Assembly (NCBI GenBank): GCA_002433025.1
Contig: DJGZ01000078.1
Span: 1 to 5,169, forward strand
DNA: 5,169 nt
Direction of reading: 5' to 3'
DNA from: Bacteroidales bacterium UBA5833
GTDB taxonomy: Bacteria > Bacteroidota > Bacteroidia > Bacteroidales > Lentimicrobiaceae
Every line of letters begins with the position of its first letter. Position 1 is the stretch's first letter. Positions 1-5,169 of this stretch are shown piece after piece. The notes beneath the pieces are model-generated. The model searched no databases, had not been told where the DNA came from, and saw only the letters and a list, made by a program, of their open reading frames with translations. The position numbers were made by a program, and so were the translations under genes.

Positions 1-66
1 GGCTGAGGCAGAGGCAAAAAGACCTGCGACCCCTCCGGGGTCGTGAACTTTTATAGCAGCATATTT
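1..66. repeat. Intergenic repeat with GACCCC/GGGGTC palindrome (left copy)
   Basis: The first 18 bases are three related hexamers (GGCTGA, GGCAGA, GGCAAA). They are followed at 27-43 by a perfect hairpin: CGACCCC (27-33), loop TCC (34-36), GGGGTCG (37-43). The segment from about 9 to 50 (AGAGGC, A-rich run, palindrome, GTGAA) resembles 5093-5130 at the other end of the window, including the palindrome and the AGAGGC/AAAAG flank. A TATAGCA motif follows at 52-58, and TATAAACA takes a similar position after the right copy. No gene is visible here. I infer a dispersed intergenic repeat of unknown function, possibly REP-like. The hairpin lacks a T-tract, so it is not a standard terminator. Confidence 0.6.
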
Positions 67-67
67 T

Positions 68-107
68 CTCTGTGTAACTCCGTGATTCTCTGTGTAGCTC
101 TGTGTAA
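68..107. repeat. Short tandem array, 10-bp period, CTCTGTGTAA
   Basis: Four consecutive 10-bp units can be read: CTCTGTGTAA (68-77), a degenerate CTCCGTGATT (78-87), CTCTGTGTAG (88-97) and CTCTGTGTAA (98-107). The period is close to one helical turn of DNA. It lies in the gene-free flank upstream of the riboswitch-controlled receptor, about 90-120 bp before the promoter. Function is unknown: it could be a decayed dispersed repeat or a binding array, and nothing in the sequence decides between them. Confidence 0.6.
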
Positions 108-163
108 CCCTTTGGAAAGCACCATTCATTTCCTGCAAGCGCACCTCAAACTCCATCAACGCA

Positions 164-188
164 TCCGGCGGGGTGCCGGAATTCTTTT
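164..188 (+). terminator. Possible weak terminator of an off-window upstream gene
   Basis: The 6-bp stem TCCGGC (164-169) and GCCGGA (175-180) closes a GGGGT loop and is followed by ATTCTTTT (181-188). It has the general shape of an intrinsic terminator for transcription entering from the left. However, the stem is short, the T-run is interrupted, and no upstream gene is visible. The rest of 111-198 shows nothing recognisable. Confidence 0.3.
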
Positions 189-198
189 CCCCTTATTT

Positions 199-231
199 CT
201 TGATTTTGCCATGGAATAAACCGTAACTTTG
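199..231 (+). promoter_or_regulatory. Bacteroidetes-type promoter for the TPP-riboswitch transcript
   Basis: TAACTTTG at 224-231 matches the Bacteroidetes -7 consensus TAnnTTTG exactly. CTTG at 199-202, 21 bp upstream, is a plausible partial -33 element (consensus TTTG). Transcription would begin around 235-238, almost at the 5' edge of the riboswitch aptamer, which is the expected arrangement. No start site has been measured; this is inferred from the consensus and its position. Confidence 0.7.
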
Positions 232-240
232 CAGCGATTT

Positions 241-320
241 CCAATTGGGGTGCCCTAACACTACGGGCTGAGATCATACTCATAGAACCTGCTCCGGGTA
301 ATGCCGGCGAAGGGAAGTAG
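241..320 (+). promoter_or_regulatory. TPP riboswitch (THI element) aptamer
   Basis: The conserved TPP-aptamer blocks appear in order. GGGGTGCCC (247-255) is followed by a short P3 helix GCCC/GGGC (252-255 with 265-268), then CTGAGA (268-273). Next come GAACCTG (285-291), CCGGGTAATGCCGGCG (294-309) and AGGGA (311-315). GGGT (248-251) can form P2 with ACTC (278-281), using one G-U pair. The P4/P5 arm CCGG/CCGG around GTAATG is intact. Binding of thiamine pyrophosphate normally represses the downstream gene. The gene that follows at 393 is a TonB-dependent receptor, which points to thiamine uptake. P1 is unusually weak (see findings). Confidence 0.95.
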
Positions 321-335
321 AGAAAACTTGATTAC

Positions 336-371
336 GGAGGGTTAAAGACCCAATTCAACCTTCCAGGGTTT
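336..371 (+). promoter_or_regulatory. Candidate riboswitch expression platform (competing hairpins)
   Basis: Between the aptamer and the start codon, several mutually exclusive pairings are possible. GGAGGGTT (336-343) can pair with AACCTTCC (357-364), 8 bp with one G-U. GGGT (339-342) can pair with ACCC (348-351). AGACCC (346-351) can pair with GGGTTT (366-371). CCCAATT (349-355) is also a perfect complement of AATTGGG (243-249) at the 5' edge of the aptamer. None of the downstream hairpins is followed by a T-tract, so control of translation initiation or Rho-dependent termination is more likely than classical intrinsic termination. The leader just before the ATG is A-rich, without a Shine-Dalgarno sequence. 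This is read by eye, with no folding energies computed. Confidence 0.45.
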
Positions 372-392
372 AATCTAAAAAGAATCAACGCA

Positions 393-2807
393 ATGAAATT
401 ACGCTTACTGCCGGCTTTGCTGGTACTGTTGCCATTTTTATCCATGGCACAGTTTACCCTGAAAGGAAGGGTGATTGACGAACAGACGGCTGCCCCATTG
501 CAGGGCGCCCACCTCAGGCTGAACAACCGCCTGGTAAAAACCACCACCGATGCAAAAGGGATGTTTGAAATCAACGACCTGAAAGCCGGCGCTTACAAGC
601 TGAAGGTCACCTATCTGGGCTATAAGGTCTGGGAGGCATATTTTGACCTGGAAGCCAATAAATCGATGCTGATTTCGCTTGAGCAGGCCCCGGTACTTAC
701 CCAGGAAACCATTATCACGGCCACGCGGGCCGGAGACAAAACCCCGGTCACTTACCAGAATCTGTCGGGCAAAGAAATATCAAAAAACAACCAGGGGCGC
801 GACATTCCCTTCCTGCTGGAGCAGATGCCGGCAACGGTGGTCACTTCGGACGCCGGCACCGGCATCGGGTACACCGGCATACGCATCCGGGGAACCGATA
901 TGAACCGCATCAACATTACCGTGAATGGCATTCCGCTTAACGACGCCGAATCGCACAGCGTATTCTGGGTAAATATGCCTGACTTCGCCTCCTCCACCGG
1001 CAGCCTGCAGGTTCAAAGGGGTGTAGGCACCAGCACCAACGGCGCCGCGGCCTTCGGGGCAAGCATCAACCTGCTTACGGAAGCGCCCGCTCCTGAAGCG
1101 TATGGCGAGGTCAGCAGCGCGGCCGGATCCTTCAACACCTTCCGGAATACCGTTCAGGCAGGCACCGGGCTGATGAAAGGCAAATGGGCAGTGGATACCC
1201 GGCTGTCGAAATTAAACTCCGACGGTTATATCGACCGGGCATTCTCCGACCTTAAATCGTTTTACATTTCAGGCGGATATTTCGGCACCAATACAATCCT
1301 TAAAGCCAATGTGTTCTCAGGGAAAGAAATTACCTATCAGGCCTGGGACGGCATCCCCTCCGATATTCTGAAAACCAATCGCACATACAATGGCATGGGA
1401 TACTATAAGGATTACCTCGGGAATGAAAATTATTACGACAACGAAACGGACAATTATCAGCAGGACCATTACCAGCTGATGCTTTCGCAGCGGCTGGGCG
1501 GCAACCTCACCGGCAATTTCGCCCTGCACTACACCCGGGGCTTCGGCTACTATGAGCAGTTCAAAGATGACGAAGACCTCACGGATTATCTTGTCGCCCC
1601 CGTACCTGTGCCCGGAAACGACACCATGCTGATCACCGAAAGTGACCTGATCCGGCGCAAATACCTCGACAATGACTTTTATGGTTTTACCTGGTCGCTC
1701 AGTTATGAAAAGCAAAAGCTCAGCCTGACGGCCGGCGGTTCAGGAAACCACTATGAAGGGCTGCACTTCGGTGAAATCATCTGGGCGGAATTTGCCAGGA
1801 CTGCCGGGTATAATCACCGCTGGTACGAAGGCACCGGCGATAAAAAAGACCTGAATTTCTTTGTAAAGTCCATCTACCAGGCCGGCAGCAGGCTCAGCCT
1901 TTACGGCGATCTCCAGCTCAGGGGCATTCAGTATGCCCTTGACGGCCGCGATGACGACCAGCGCGACATTACGCAAAGCCATGATTTCCTCTTTTTCAAC
2001 CCCAAAGCTGGCATCCATTACGCGCTGAACCAATACGGCAGCATTTACGCGGGCTTTGCCGTTGCCAACCGCGAGCCCAACCGCGACAACTACACCGATG
2101 CGGACCCTTCAAAGCCTGCACCGGTGGCTGAAACGCTCTTTGATTATGAGCTGGGGTACAATTACCACAAGAACAACCTGAAACTCGCGACTAATCTTTA
2201 TTACATGTATTACCGCGACCAGCTGGTACTAACCGGTGCCATCAATGACGTTGGCGCCCCGGTGATGACCAATGTTCCGGTCTCTTTCCGCACCGGGCTG
2301 GAAATCAGCACAAACTACAAACTCAATGATAAACTTCAGGCCAGCGCCAACCTGACCGTAAGCAGCAACAAAATCAAAAACTTCACGGAATACGTGGATG
2401 ACTGGGACAACTGGGGTGCCCAGATAGAAAACAGTATCGGCACCACCGATATCGCATTTTCACCTGATATGGTGGCGGGCGCAGCAATAAACTGGGCGAT
2501 CATCAAAAATTTTGACCTGATGATCAACGGCAAATACGTGTCACGGCAGTATATTGACAATACCTCATCCACCGACCGCAGCCTTGACCCCTATTTTGTC
2601 AGCAACCTCAGGCTGGGCTATACGGTAAATCCGTCATTTGTCCGCCGGATCGAATTCAGCCTGAACATCAACAACCTGTTCAATACCGAATACGAGACCA
2701 ACGCCTGGATTTACAGGTATTACAGCGAAGGGAGTTATGGTGTGCTTGACGGATTTTTCCCCCAGGCCGGCATCAATTTCATGGCCGGACTGACGCTTAA
2801 ATTATAG
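393..2807 (+). CDS. TonB-dependent outer-membrane receptor, likely thiamine-related uptake
   Basis: This 804-residue protein is an outer-membrane beta-barrel transporter energised from the inner membrane by TonB-ExbBD. Residues 1-19 form a signal peptide (basic MKLR, hydrophobic core, SMA before Q20). Residues about 22-97 are a carboxypeptidase-regulatory-like domain (GRVIDEQTAAPLQGAHL, TDAKGMFEI, YLGYK), the usual N-terminal extension in Bacteroidetes. A TonB-box-like segment (ETIITATRA, 105-113) leads into the plug at about 115-230, with GIRIRGTDMNRINITVNGIP, VQRG and the glycine-rich end GAAAFGASINLL. The rest, about 240-804, is an aromatic-rich barrel that ends in GLTLKL, as outer-membrane barrels often do. 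The start ATG fits the signal peptide and the riboswitch spacing. The TPP riboswitch upstream implies thiamine, a precursor or a phosphate ester as cargo; TPP-regulated receptors of this kind are known in Bacteroides. No SusD-like partner or inner-membrane transporter adjoins it. The receptor class is certain, and the substrate is inferred only from regulation. Confidence 0.95.
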   Translation: MKLRLLPALLVLLPFLSMAQFTLKGRVIDEQTAAPLQGAHLRLNNRLVKTTTDAKGMFEINDLKAGAYKLKVTYLGYKVWEAYFDLEANKSMLISLEQAPVLTQETIITATRAGDKTPVTYQNLSGKEISKNNQGRDIPFLLEQMPATVVTSDAGTGIGYTGIRIRGTDMNRINITVNGIPLNDAESHSVFWVNMPDFASSTGSLQVQRGVGTSTNGAAAFGASINLLTEAPAPEAYGEVSSAAGSFNTFRNTVQAGTGLMKGKWAVDTRLSKLNSDGYIDRAFSDLKSFYISGGYFGTNTILKANVFSGKEITYQAWDGIPSDILKTNRTYNGMGYYKDYLGNENYYDNETDNYQQDHYQLMLSQRLGGNLTGNFALHYTRGFGYYEQFKDDEDLTDYLVAPVPVPGNDTMLITESDLIRRKYLDNDFYGFTWSLSYEKQKLSLTAGGSGNHYEGLHFGEIIWAEFARTAGYNHRWYEGTGDKKDLNFFVKSIYQAGSRLSLYGDLQLRGIQYALDGRDDDQRDITQSHDFLFFNPKAGIHYALNQYGSIYAGFAVANREPNRDNYTDADPSKPAPVAETLFDYELGYNYHKNNLKLATNLYYMYYRDQLVLTGAINDVGAPVMTNVPVSFRTGLEISTNYKLNDKLQASANLTVSSNKIKNFTEYVDDWDNWGAQIENSIGTTDIAFSPDMVAGAAINWAIIKNFDLMINGKYVSRQYIDNTSSTDRSLDPYFVSNLRLGYTVNPSFVRRIEFSLNINNLFNTEYETNAWIYRYYSEGSYGVLDGFFPQAGINFMAGLTLKL

Positions 2808-2816
2808 CTGACATTG

Positions 2817-2859
2817 AAATCCGGGCAACTTCCAGTTTTAAAGGGTATTGCCCGGATTT
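2817..2859. terminator. Bidirectional intrinsic terminator between convergent genes
   Basis: A perfect 12-bp inverted repeat, AAATCCGGGCAA (2817-2828) and TTGCCCGGATTT (2848-2859), encloses a 19-nt loop. It lies 9 bp after the stop codon of the receptor gene and 19 bp after that of the convergent hydrolase. The A-rich left foot and T-rich right foot give a short T-run on either strand, longer on the plus strand (ATTTT, 2856-2860). Position, symmetry and stem strength all support a shared terminator. Confidence 0.85.
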
Positions 2860-2878
2860 TCGAAATACGTTGCTTTTC

Positions 2879-4255
2879 TTACCGCACCTCTCCCGCCCTG
2901 CTGCCGGGGATAGCCTCCAACACATCGCGGAGCAGTGAATCAAAATCCATGTCATTGGTCTTCTTCGGCGAATAGCCCAGCACAACCACCGCCAGGTCCT
3001 GATCGGGAAGTATAAAAACCCGCTGTCCGTTGTGTCCGCGGCACATAAACATCGATGCCGGGGCTGATGGCAATGAACGGTCCGCATTCAACCAGAAAGA
3101 GGCGCCATACGCTCCTTTGCTGTCCGGAACCGGCTTCACTGAATAATCCACCCAGCCTTCCGGCAGGATGCGCTCCCCGTTAAAAACCCCGTCGTTAAGG
3201 TAAAGCAGCGCAAACCGGGCATAATCGCGGGCTGTCGCGTAGATATAAGAGGAGCCGACCTGATTGCCGGCCGCATCTGTTTCAAAGACGGCATCAGGCA
3301 TCCCGATCCGGCTGAACAGTTTATCCCAGGCATAACGGTGGTATTTTTGGTCATCTCCCATGGATTTCCGCATCAGTCCGGTGATGATATTGGAAGAACC
3401 TGAGGAATAATACCACTTTTCCCCCACGGCATGGGCAAGCGGCTTGGAGGCGGCAAAGGCTCCGAAATCGCTTTCGCAATGAAGCATCAGTGTTACATCC
3501 GAACGGTTTCCGTAATCCTCGTTCCACTCCAGGCCACTCTGCATGCGCAGAAGATCGTCGATCGTAATCTCCTTCCGGCCGTCGGTCTGCCATTCAGGCA
3601 CTTCCGCAGGCCGGTAGATATCCAGCAGCCCGTCTTTAACCATTATCCCGGCAAGGGCATTGGTAAAACTCTTTGCCATGGACCAGGAAAGCAGTCGTGT
3701 ATCTTTATTGATACCGTCCTGGTAGCCTTCCATCACCGGAATCCCTTTATGCATCACCAAAAATGCAAAGGCATGGCCGCCGTAGAAATCCTTTTCGATC
3801 AGCTTTTCCACCACAGCCTGCAATTTTTGGAGATCTGCGCCGGTATTGGTATCGGGGATCAAATTTCCCAACGGCCAAGGCACAGTATCGGGATTAAACA
3901 GCGGCACTTTTGAAAAGGGAAATTTTATCTCCGAAAGGGCTTCAGGTTCTGTCCCCCTTACCAGCGTGCAACCAAAACCTTCCCTGTAAACGGCAGTGGA
4001 TTTGCCCCACAGAAACCTGCTGACTACCTGCTGTTGTTCAACATCAACCTCATTGCGGGTGTACCTGATAAAAGAAAAGTTCAGGTCAAGCGCTTCCACA
4101 TCTTCCTGCGTCCGGCCTGAAACAAAAACCGCCGAAGCAAGGTTCTTGGCCGCATATCCGGTGATGATGGGCAACAGGGAATTAATATAAACAGCGCCCC
4201 CGGCCAGGCCTGCTATTATGATAATCAGAATTCCAATACCAATTTTCCTTTTCAT
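2879..4255 (-). CDS. Membrane-anchored serine hydrolase, beta-lactamase/PBP-fold (class C-like) family
   Basis: This 458-residue protein belongs to the serine beta-lactamase/penicillin-binding-protein superfamily. Residues 1-4 (MKRK) and a hydrophobic stretch at about 5-22 form an N-terminal signal anchor, placing the domain outside the inner membrane. The family's three active-site motifs are present: SMAK (S192 nucleophile, K195), YSS (Y283-S285, the YxN/YxS motif) and HNG (H408-G410, replacing KTG as in esterase and NylB-like members). A conserved leader, residues about 40-100 (SAVFVSGR and VYREGFGCTLV), resembles family members annotated only as serine hydrolase. Possible activities include esterase, amidase, 6-aminohexanoate-oligomer-hydrolase-like or D-amino-acid peptidase; the substrate cannot be assigned. 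The gene stands alone, convergent with the receptor and divergent from smpB, with its own promoter. The ATG fits the signal anchor and lies about 20 nt after the predicted transcription start. Confidence 0.9.
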   Translation of the reverse strand: MKRKIGIGILIIIIAGLAGGAVYINSLLPIITGYAAKNLASAVFVSGRTQEDVEALDLNFSFIRYTRNEVDVEQQQVVSRFLWGKSTAVYREGFGCTLVRGTEPEALSEIKFPFSKVPLFNPDTVPWPLGNLIPDTNTGADLQKLQAVVEKLIEKDFYGGHAFAFLVMHKGIPVMEGYQDGINKDTRLLSWSMAKSFTNALAGIMVKDGLLDIYRPAEVPEWQTDGRKEITIDDLLRMQSGLEWNEDYGNRSDVTLMLHCESDFGAFAASKPLAHAVGEKWYYSSGSSNIITGLMRKSMGDDQKYHRYAWDKLFSRIGMPDAVFETDAAGNQVGSSYIYATARDYARFALLYLNDGVFNGERILPEGWVDYSVKPVPDSKGAYGASFWLNADRSLPSAPASMFMCRGHNGQRVFILPDQDLAVVVLGYSPKKTNDMDFDSLLRDVLEAIPGSRAGEVR

Positions 4256-4281
4256 AATGGTAATTATTTGGCTGATGTAAA

Positions 4282-4314
4282 CAAAGGTAATGAAATGAAG
4301 TAAAATCCATCAAA
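4282..4314 (-). promoter_or_regulatory. Bacteroidetes-type promoter of the serine hydrolase gene
   Basis: On the minus strand, TACCTTTG (4289-4282) matches the -7 consensus TAnnTTTG. TTTG (4314-4311) is a full match to the -33 element, with a 21-bp spacer. It is the best-matching promoter in the window. Transcription would start near 4275-4278, leaving a leader of roughly 20 nt before the ATG at 4255. Inferred from consensus only. Confidence 0.75.
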
Positions 4315-4366
4315 AAGAAAAGTAAGGAAAAGGCCTTATCCTCCGGAAGTCAATCTCAGATCAGGT

Positions 4367-4398
4367 CCTGCCCGGAAAGCACAAAATCATTACCTTTG
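4367..4398 (+). promoter_or_regulatory. Bacteroidetes-type promoter of smpB
   Basis: TACCTTTG at 4391-4398 is an exact -7 match (TAnnTTTG), with the same eight bases as the divergent hydrolase promoter. CCTG at 4367-4370 is a poor -33 candidate at 20-bp spacing. Transcription would begin around 4402-4405, only 12-15 nt before the ATG at 4417. The in-frame TTG at 4396 lies inside the -7 box and so cannot be the translation start of this transcript. Confidence 0.65.
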
Positions 4399-4416
4399 CA
4401 GCCTCAGTCAGGGAAT

Positions 4417-4863
4417 ATGGCAGGCATCGCAATCAAGAACAAAAAAGCAGGATTTGAATACTTTCTCACCGAGGAGTTCACTGCCGGCATCGTGCTGACC
4501 GGCACTGAAATCAAGTCGGTACGCGAAGGCAAGGCCAACCTCACGGATGCATACTGCGCGTTTGAGGGGGATGAGTTGTTTGTAAAGAATATGCATATCA
4601 GCGAATACAAGTTCGGCACCTATTCCAACCACGATCCCAAACGCGACCGTAAATTATTGCTCAACCGCCGTGAACTCAGAAAAATCATTACCAAAACGCG
4701 GGAAAAGGGCCTGACGATCATTCCTACGCTGTTGTATATCAATGACAAAGGCCTTGCTAAACTGAATATTGCCATTGCCAAGGGCAAAAAGCTTTACGAC
4801 AAGCGTGAATCCCTGAAAACAAAAGACACAAAGCGCGAAATTGACCGGCACCGGGATATTTAG
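4417..4863 (+). CDS. smpB: SsrA (tmRNA)-binding protein SmpB
   Basis: SmpB binds tmRNA and brings it to stalled ribosomes for trans-translation, which frees the ribosome and tags the unfinished peptide for degradation. From the ATG at 4417 the product is 148 residues, close to the usual 145-160. Family signatures are clear: NKKAGFEYFL (8-17), AGIVLTGTEIKSVREGKANL (23-42), FVKNMHISEY (55-64), the HDPKRDRKLLLNRRE segment (72-86) and the lysine-rich IAKGKKLYDKRESLKTKD (120-137). The basic C-terminal tail, which helix-forms in the empty mRNA channel, is complete (KREIDRHRDI). An in-frame TTG 21 bp upstream would add MQPQSGN, but it overlaps the promoter -7 box and precedes the conserved start, so ATG 4417 is chosen. 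No ssrA gene is seen in the window. The gene appears monocistronic, divergent from the hydrolase. Confidence 0.97.
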   Translation: MAGIAIKNKKAGFEYFLTEEFTAGIVLTGTEIKSVREGKANLTDAYCAFEGDELFVKNMHISEYKFGTYSNHDPKRDRKLLLNRRELRKIITKTREKGLTIIPTLLYINDKGLAKLNIAIAKGKKLYDKRESLKTKDTKREIDRHRDI

Positions 4864-4904
4864 GCGGCGGATTCCATTTATAAAGGCTTTACTATTTTAA
4901 AGGC

Positions 4905-4930
4905 TGGCGGTAACATCCTGATTAACGCCA
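4905..4930 (+). terminator. Possible weak terminator hairpin after smpB
   Basis: TGGCGGTAA (4905-4913) pairs with TTAACGCCA (4922-4930) with one internal G-A mismatch and an 8-nt loop, 41 bp after the smpB stop. There is no T-tract behind it (TGTTATAAATA), so it is only a weak candidate. Just upstream, TAAAGGCT occurs twice (4881-4888 and 4898-4905) as a short direct repeat. No better terminator is visible downstream of smpB. Confidence 0.35.
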
Positions 4931-4971
4931 TGTTATAAATACCACTTCATGAGTTCCCCGAATATATTTAC

Positions 4972-5047
4972 AGATTCCTCCCCCGGAGAACCGGGGCCGG
5001 AATGACATCGTTTTCAGGTGGATGGTCTGGAACAGAGGGAGGAATCT
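4972..5047. repeat. 11-bp inverted repeat enclosing a GC-rich hairpin (MITE/REP-like)
   Basis: AGATTCCTCCC (4972-4982) and GGGAGGAATCT (5037-5047) are perfect inverted repeats bounding a 76-bp segment. Inside, the left end also forms a compact hairpin: ATTCC (4974-4978) with GGAAT (4999-5003), two mismatched pairs, then CCCCGG (4981-4986) with CCGGGG (4991-4996) around an AGAA loop. GGAATGACA follows (4999-5007). ATTCC...GGAATGACA hairpins are familiar to me as common dispersed intergenic repeats in bacterial genomes, but I cannot verify copy number here. No coding capacity is seen. Target-site duplications are not evident. Confidence 0.6.
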
Positions 5048-5090
5048 CTATTACTTATTTCCGGTAAACAAACCCTTATTCTGACAGAAG

Positions 5091-5169
5091 GACAGAGGCT
5101 AAAAGATATTCGACCCCTCCGGGGCCGTAATTTCCGGGTTTGACCATTTTCTATAAACATGTGACTCCT
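5091..5169. repeat. Intergenic palindromic repeat (right copy, running off the window)
   Basis: CGACCCC (5111-5117), TCC, GGGGCCG (5121-5127) repeats the palindrome at 27-43 with one change, C5125 for T41, which breaks one stem pair. The preceding AGAGGCTAAAAG (5094-5105) also resembles the left copy (AGAGGCAAAAAG, 10-21). After a 24-nt spacer, TATAAACATG (5152-5161) and TGACTCCT (5162-5169) look like the start of another palindrome unit (TGACTCC plus a complementary arm) cut by the window end. No gene is visible from 4864 to 5169. Confidence 0.6.

Noticed and set aside
1..156. Open minus-strand frame from an ATG at 156-154 to the window edge (52 codons, beginning MEFEVRLQEM)
   Set aside because: It has no recognised motif or promoter, and about two thirds of it consists of the intergenic repeats at 1-107, whose palindrome and tandem units explain the lack of stops. 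A gene start running off the window cannot be fully excluded.
1317..1715. 132-codon minus-strand open frame inside the receptor gene
   Set aside because: It lies opposite well-conserved beta-barrel coding sequence, and its hydrophobic composition is the expected mirror of the barrel codons.
3431..3913. 160-codon plus-strand open frame inside the hydrolase gene
   Set aside because: It is antisense to a gene with intact catalytic motifs, has no promoter of its own, and its composition looks like a shadow translation (His/Gln-rich, no domain).
4396..4416. Upstream in-frame TTG start for smpB (adds MQPQSGN)
   Set aside because: The TTG overlaps the TACCTTTG -7 box, so it would not be in the transcript, and SmpB homologues begin at about the ATG at 4417.
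4944..5005. Short open frame from the ATG near 4949, ending at the TGA in GGAATGACA
   Set aside because: Only 18 codons, inside the inverted-repeat element, with no ribosome-binding or promoter signal.
1..5169. CRISPR array, tRNA, rRNA, tmRNA, transposase or phage genes
   Set aside because: None seen on either strand. The tandem array at 68-107 has 10-bp units without spacers and is not CRISPR-like, and no ssrA-like sequence accompanies smpB.

Overview
The window looks like a piece of a Bacteroidota (Bacteroidetes) chromosome of moderate G+C. Three lines of sequence evidence support this. A TonB-dependent receptor carries an N-terminal carboxypeptidase-regulatory-like domain, typical of the phylum. 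All three genes are preceded by the Bacteroidetes -7 promoter box TAnnTTTG, and none has a convincing Shine-Dalgarno sequence. The flanks hold short GC-rich intergenic palindromes of a kind common in such genomes. Genus and species cannot be told from the sequence.

Layout. Positions 1-223 are a gene-free flank made largely of short repeats: a hexamer run, a GACCCC/GGGGTC palindrome and a 10-bp-period CTCTGTGTAA array. A promoter (199-231) leads straight into a TPP (THI-box) riboswitch (about 241-320) and a leader with competing helices. These control an 804-residue TonB-dependent outer-membrane receptor (393-2807, +). A perfect 12-bp inverted repeat (2817-2859) is a bidirectional terminator between this gene and a convergent membrane-anchored serine hydrolase of the beta-lactamase/penicillin-binding-protein fold (2879-4255, -). 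A 161-bp divergent intergenic region holds one promoter for the hydrolase and one for smpB (4417-4863, +), the tmRNA-binding protein of trans-translation. The last 306 bp are gene-free and again repeat-rich. They hold an 11-bp inverted repeat enclosing a GC-rich hairpin, and a second copy of the palindrome seen at the left edge.

How the genes fit together. The receptor and the riboswitch form one functional unit: TPP sensing should shut off an outer-membrane transporter, so the likely cargo is thiamine or a thiamine precursor or phosphate ester. No inner-membrane thiamine transporter (PnuT or ThiBPQ type) and no thi biosynthesis gene lies next to it, so the partner must be elsewhere. The hydrolase and smpB appear to be independent single-gene units, and nothing ties them to thiamine. 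I see no CRISPR array, transposase, phage gene or obviously new multi-gene system. The most interesting material is the riboswitch expression platform and the intergenic repeats.
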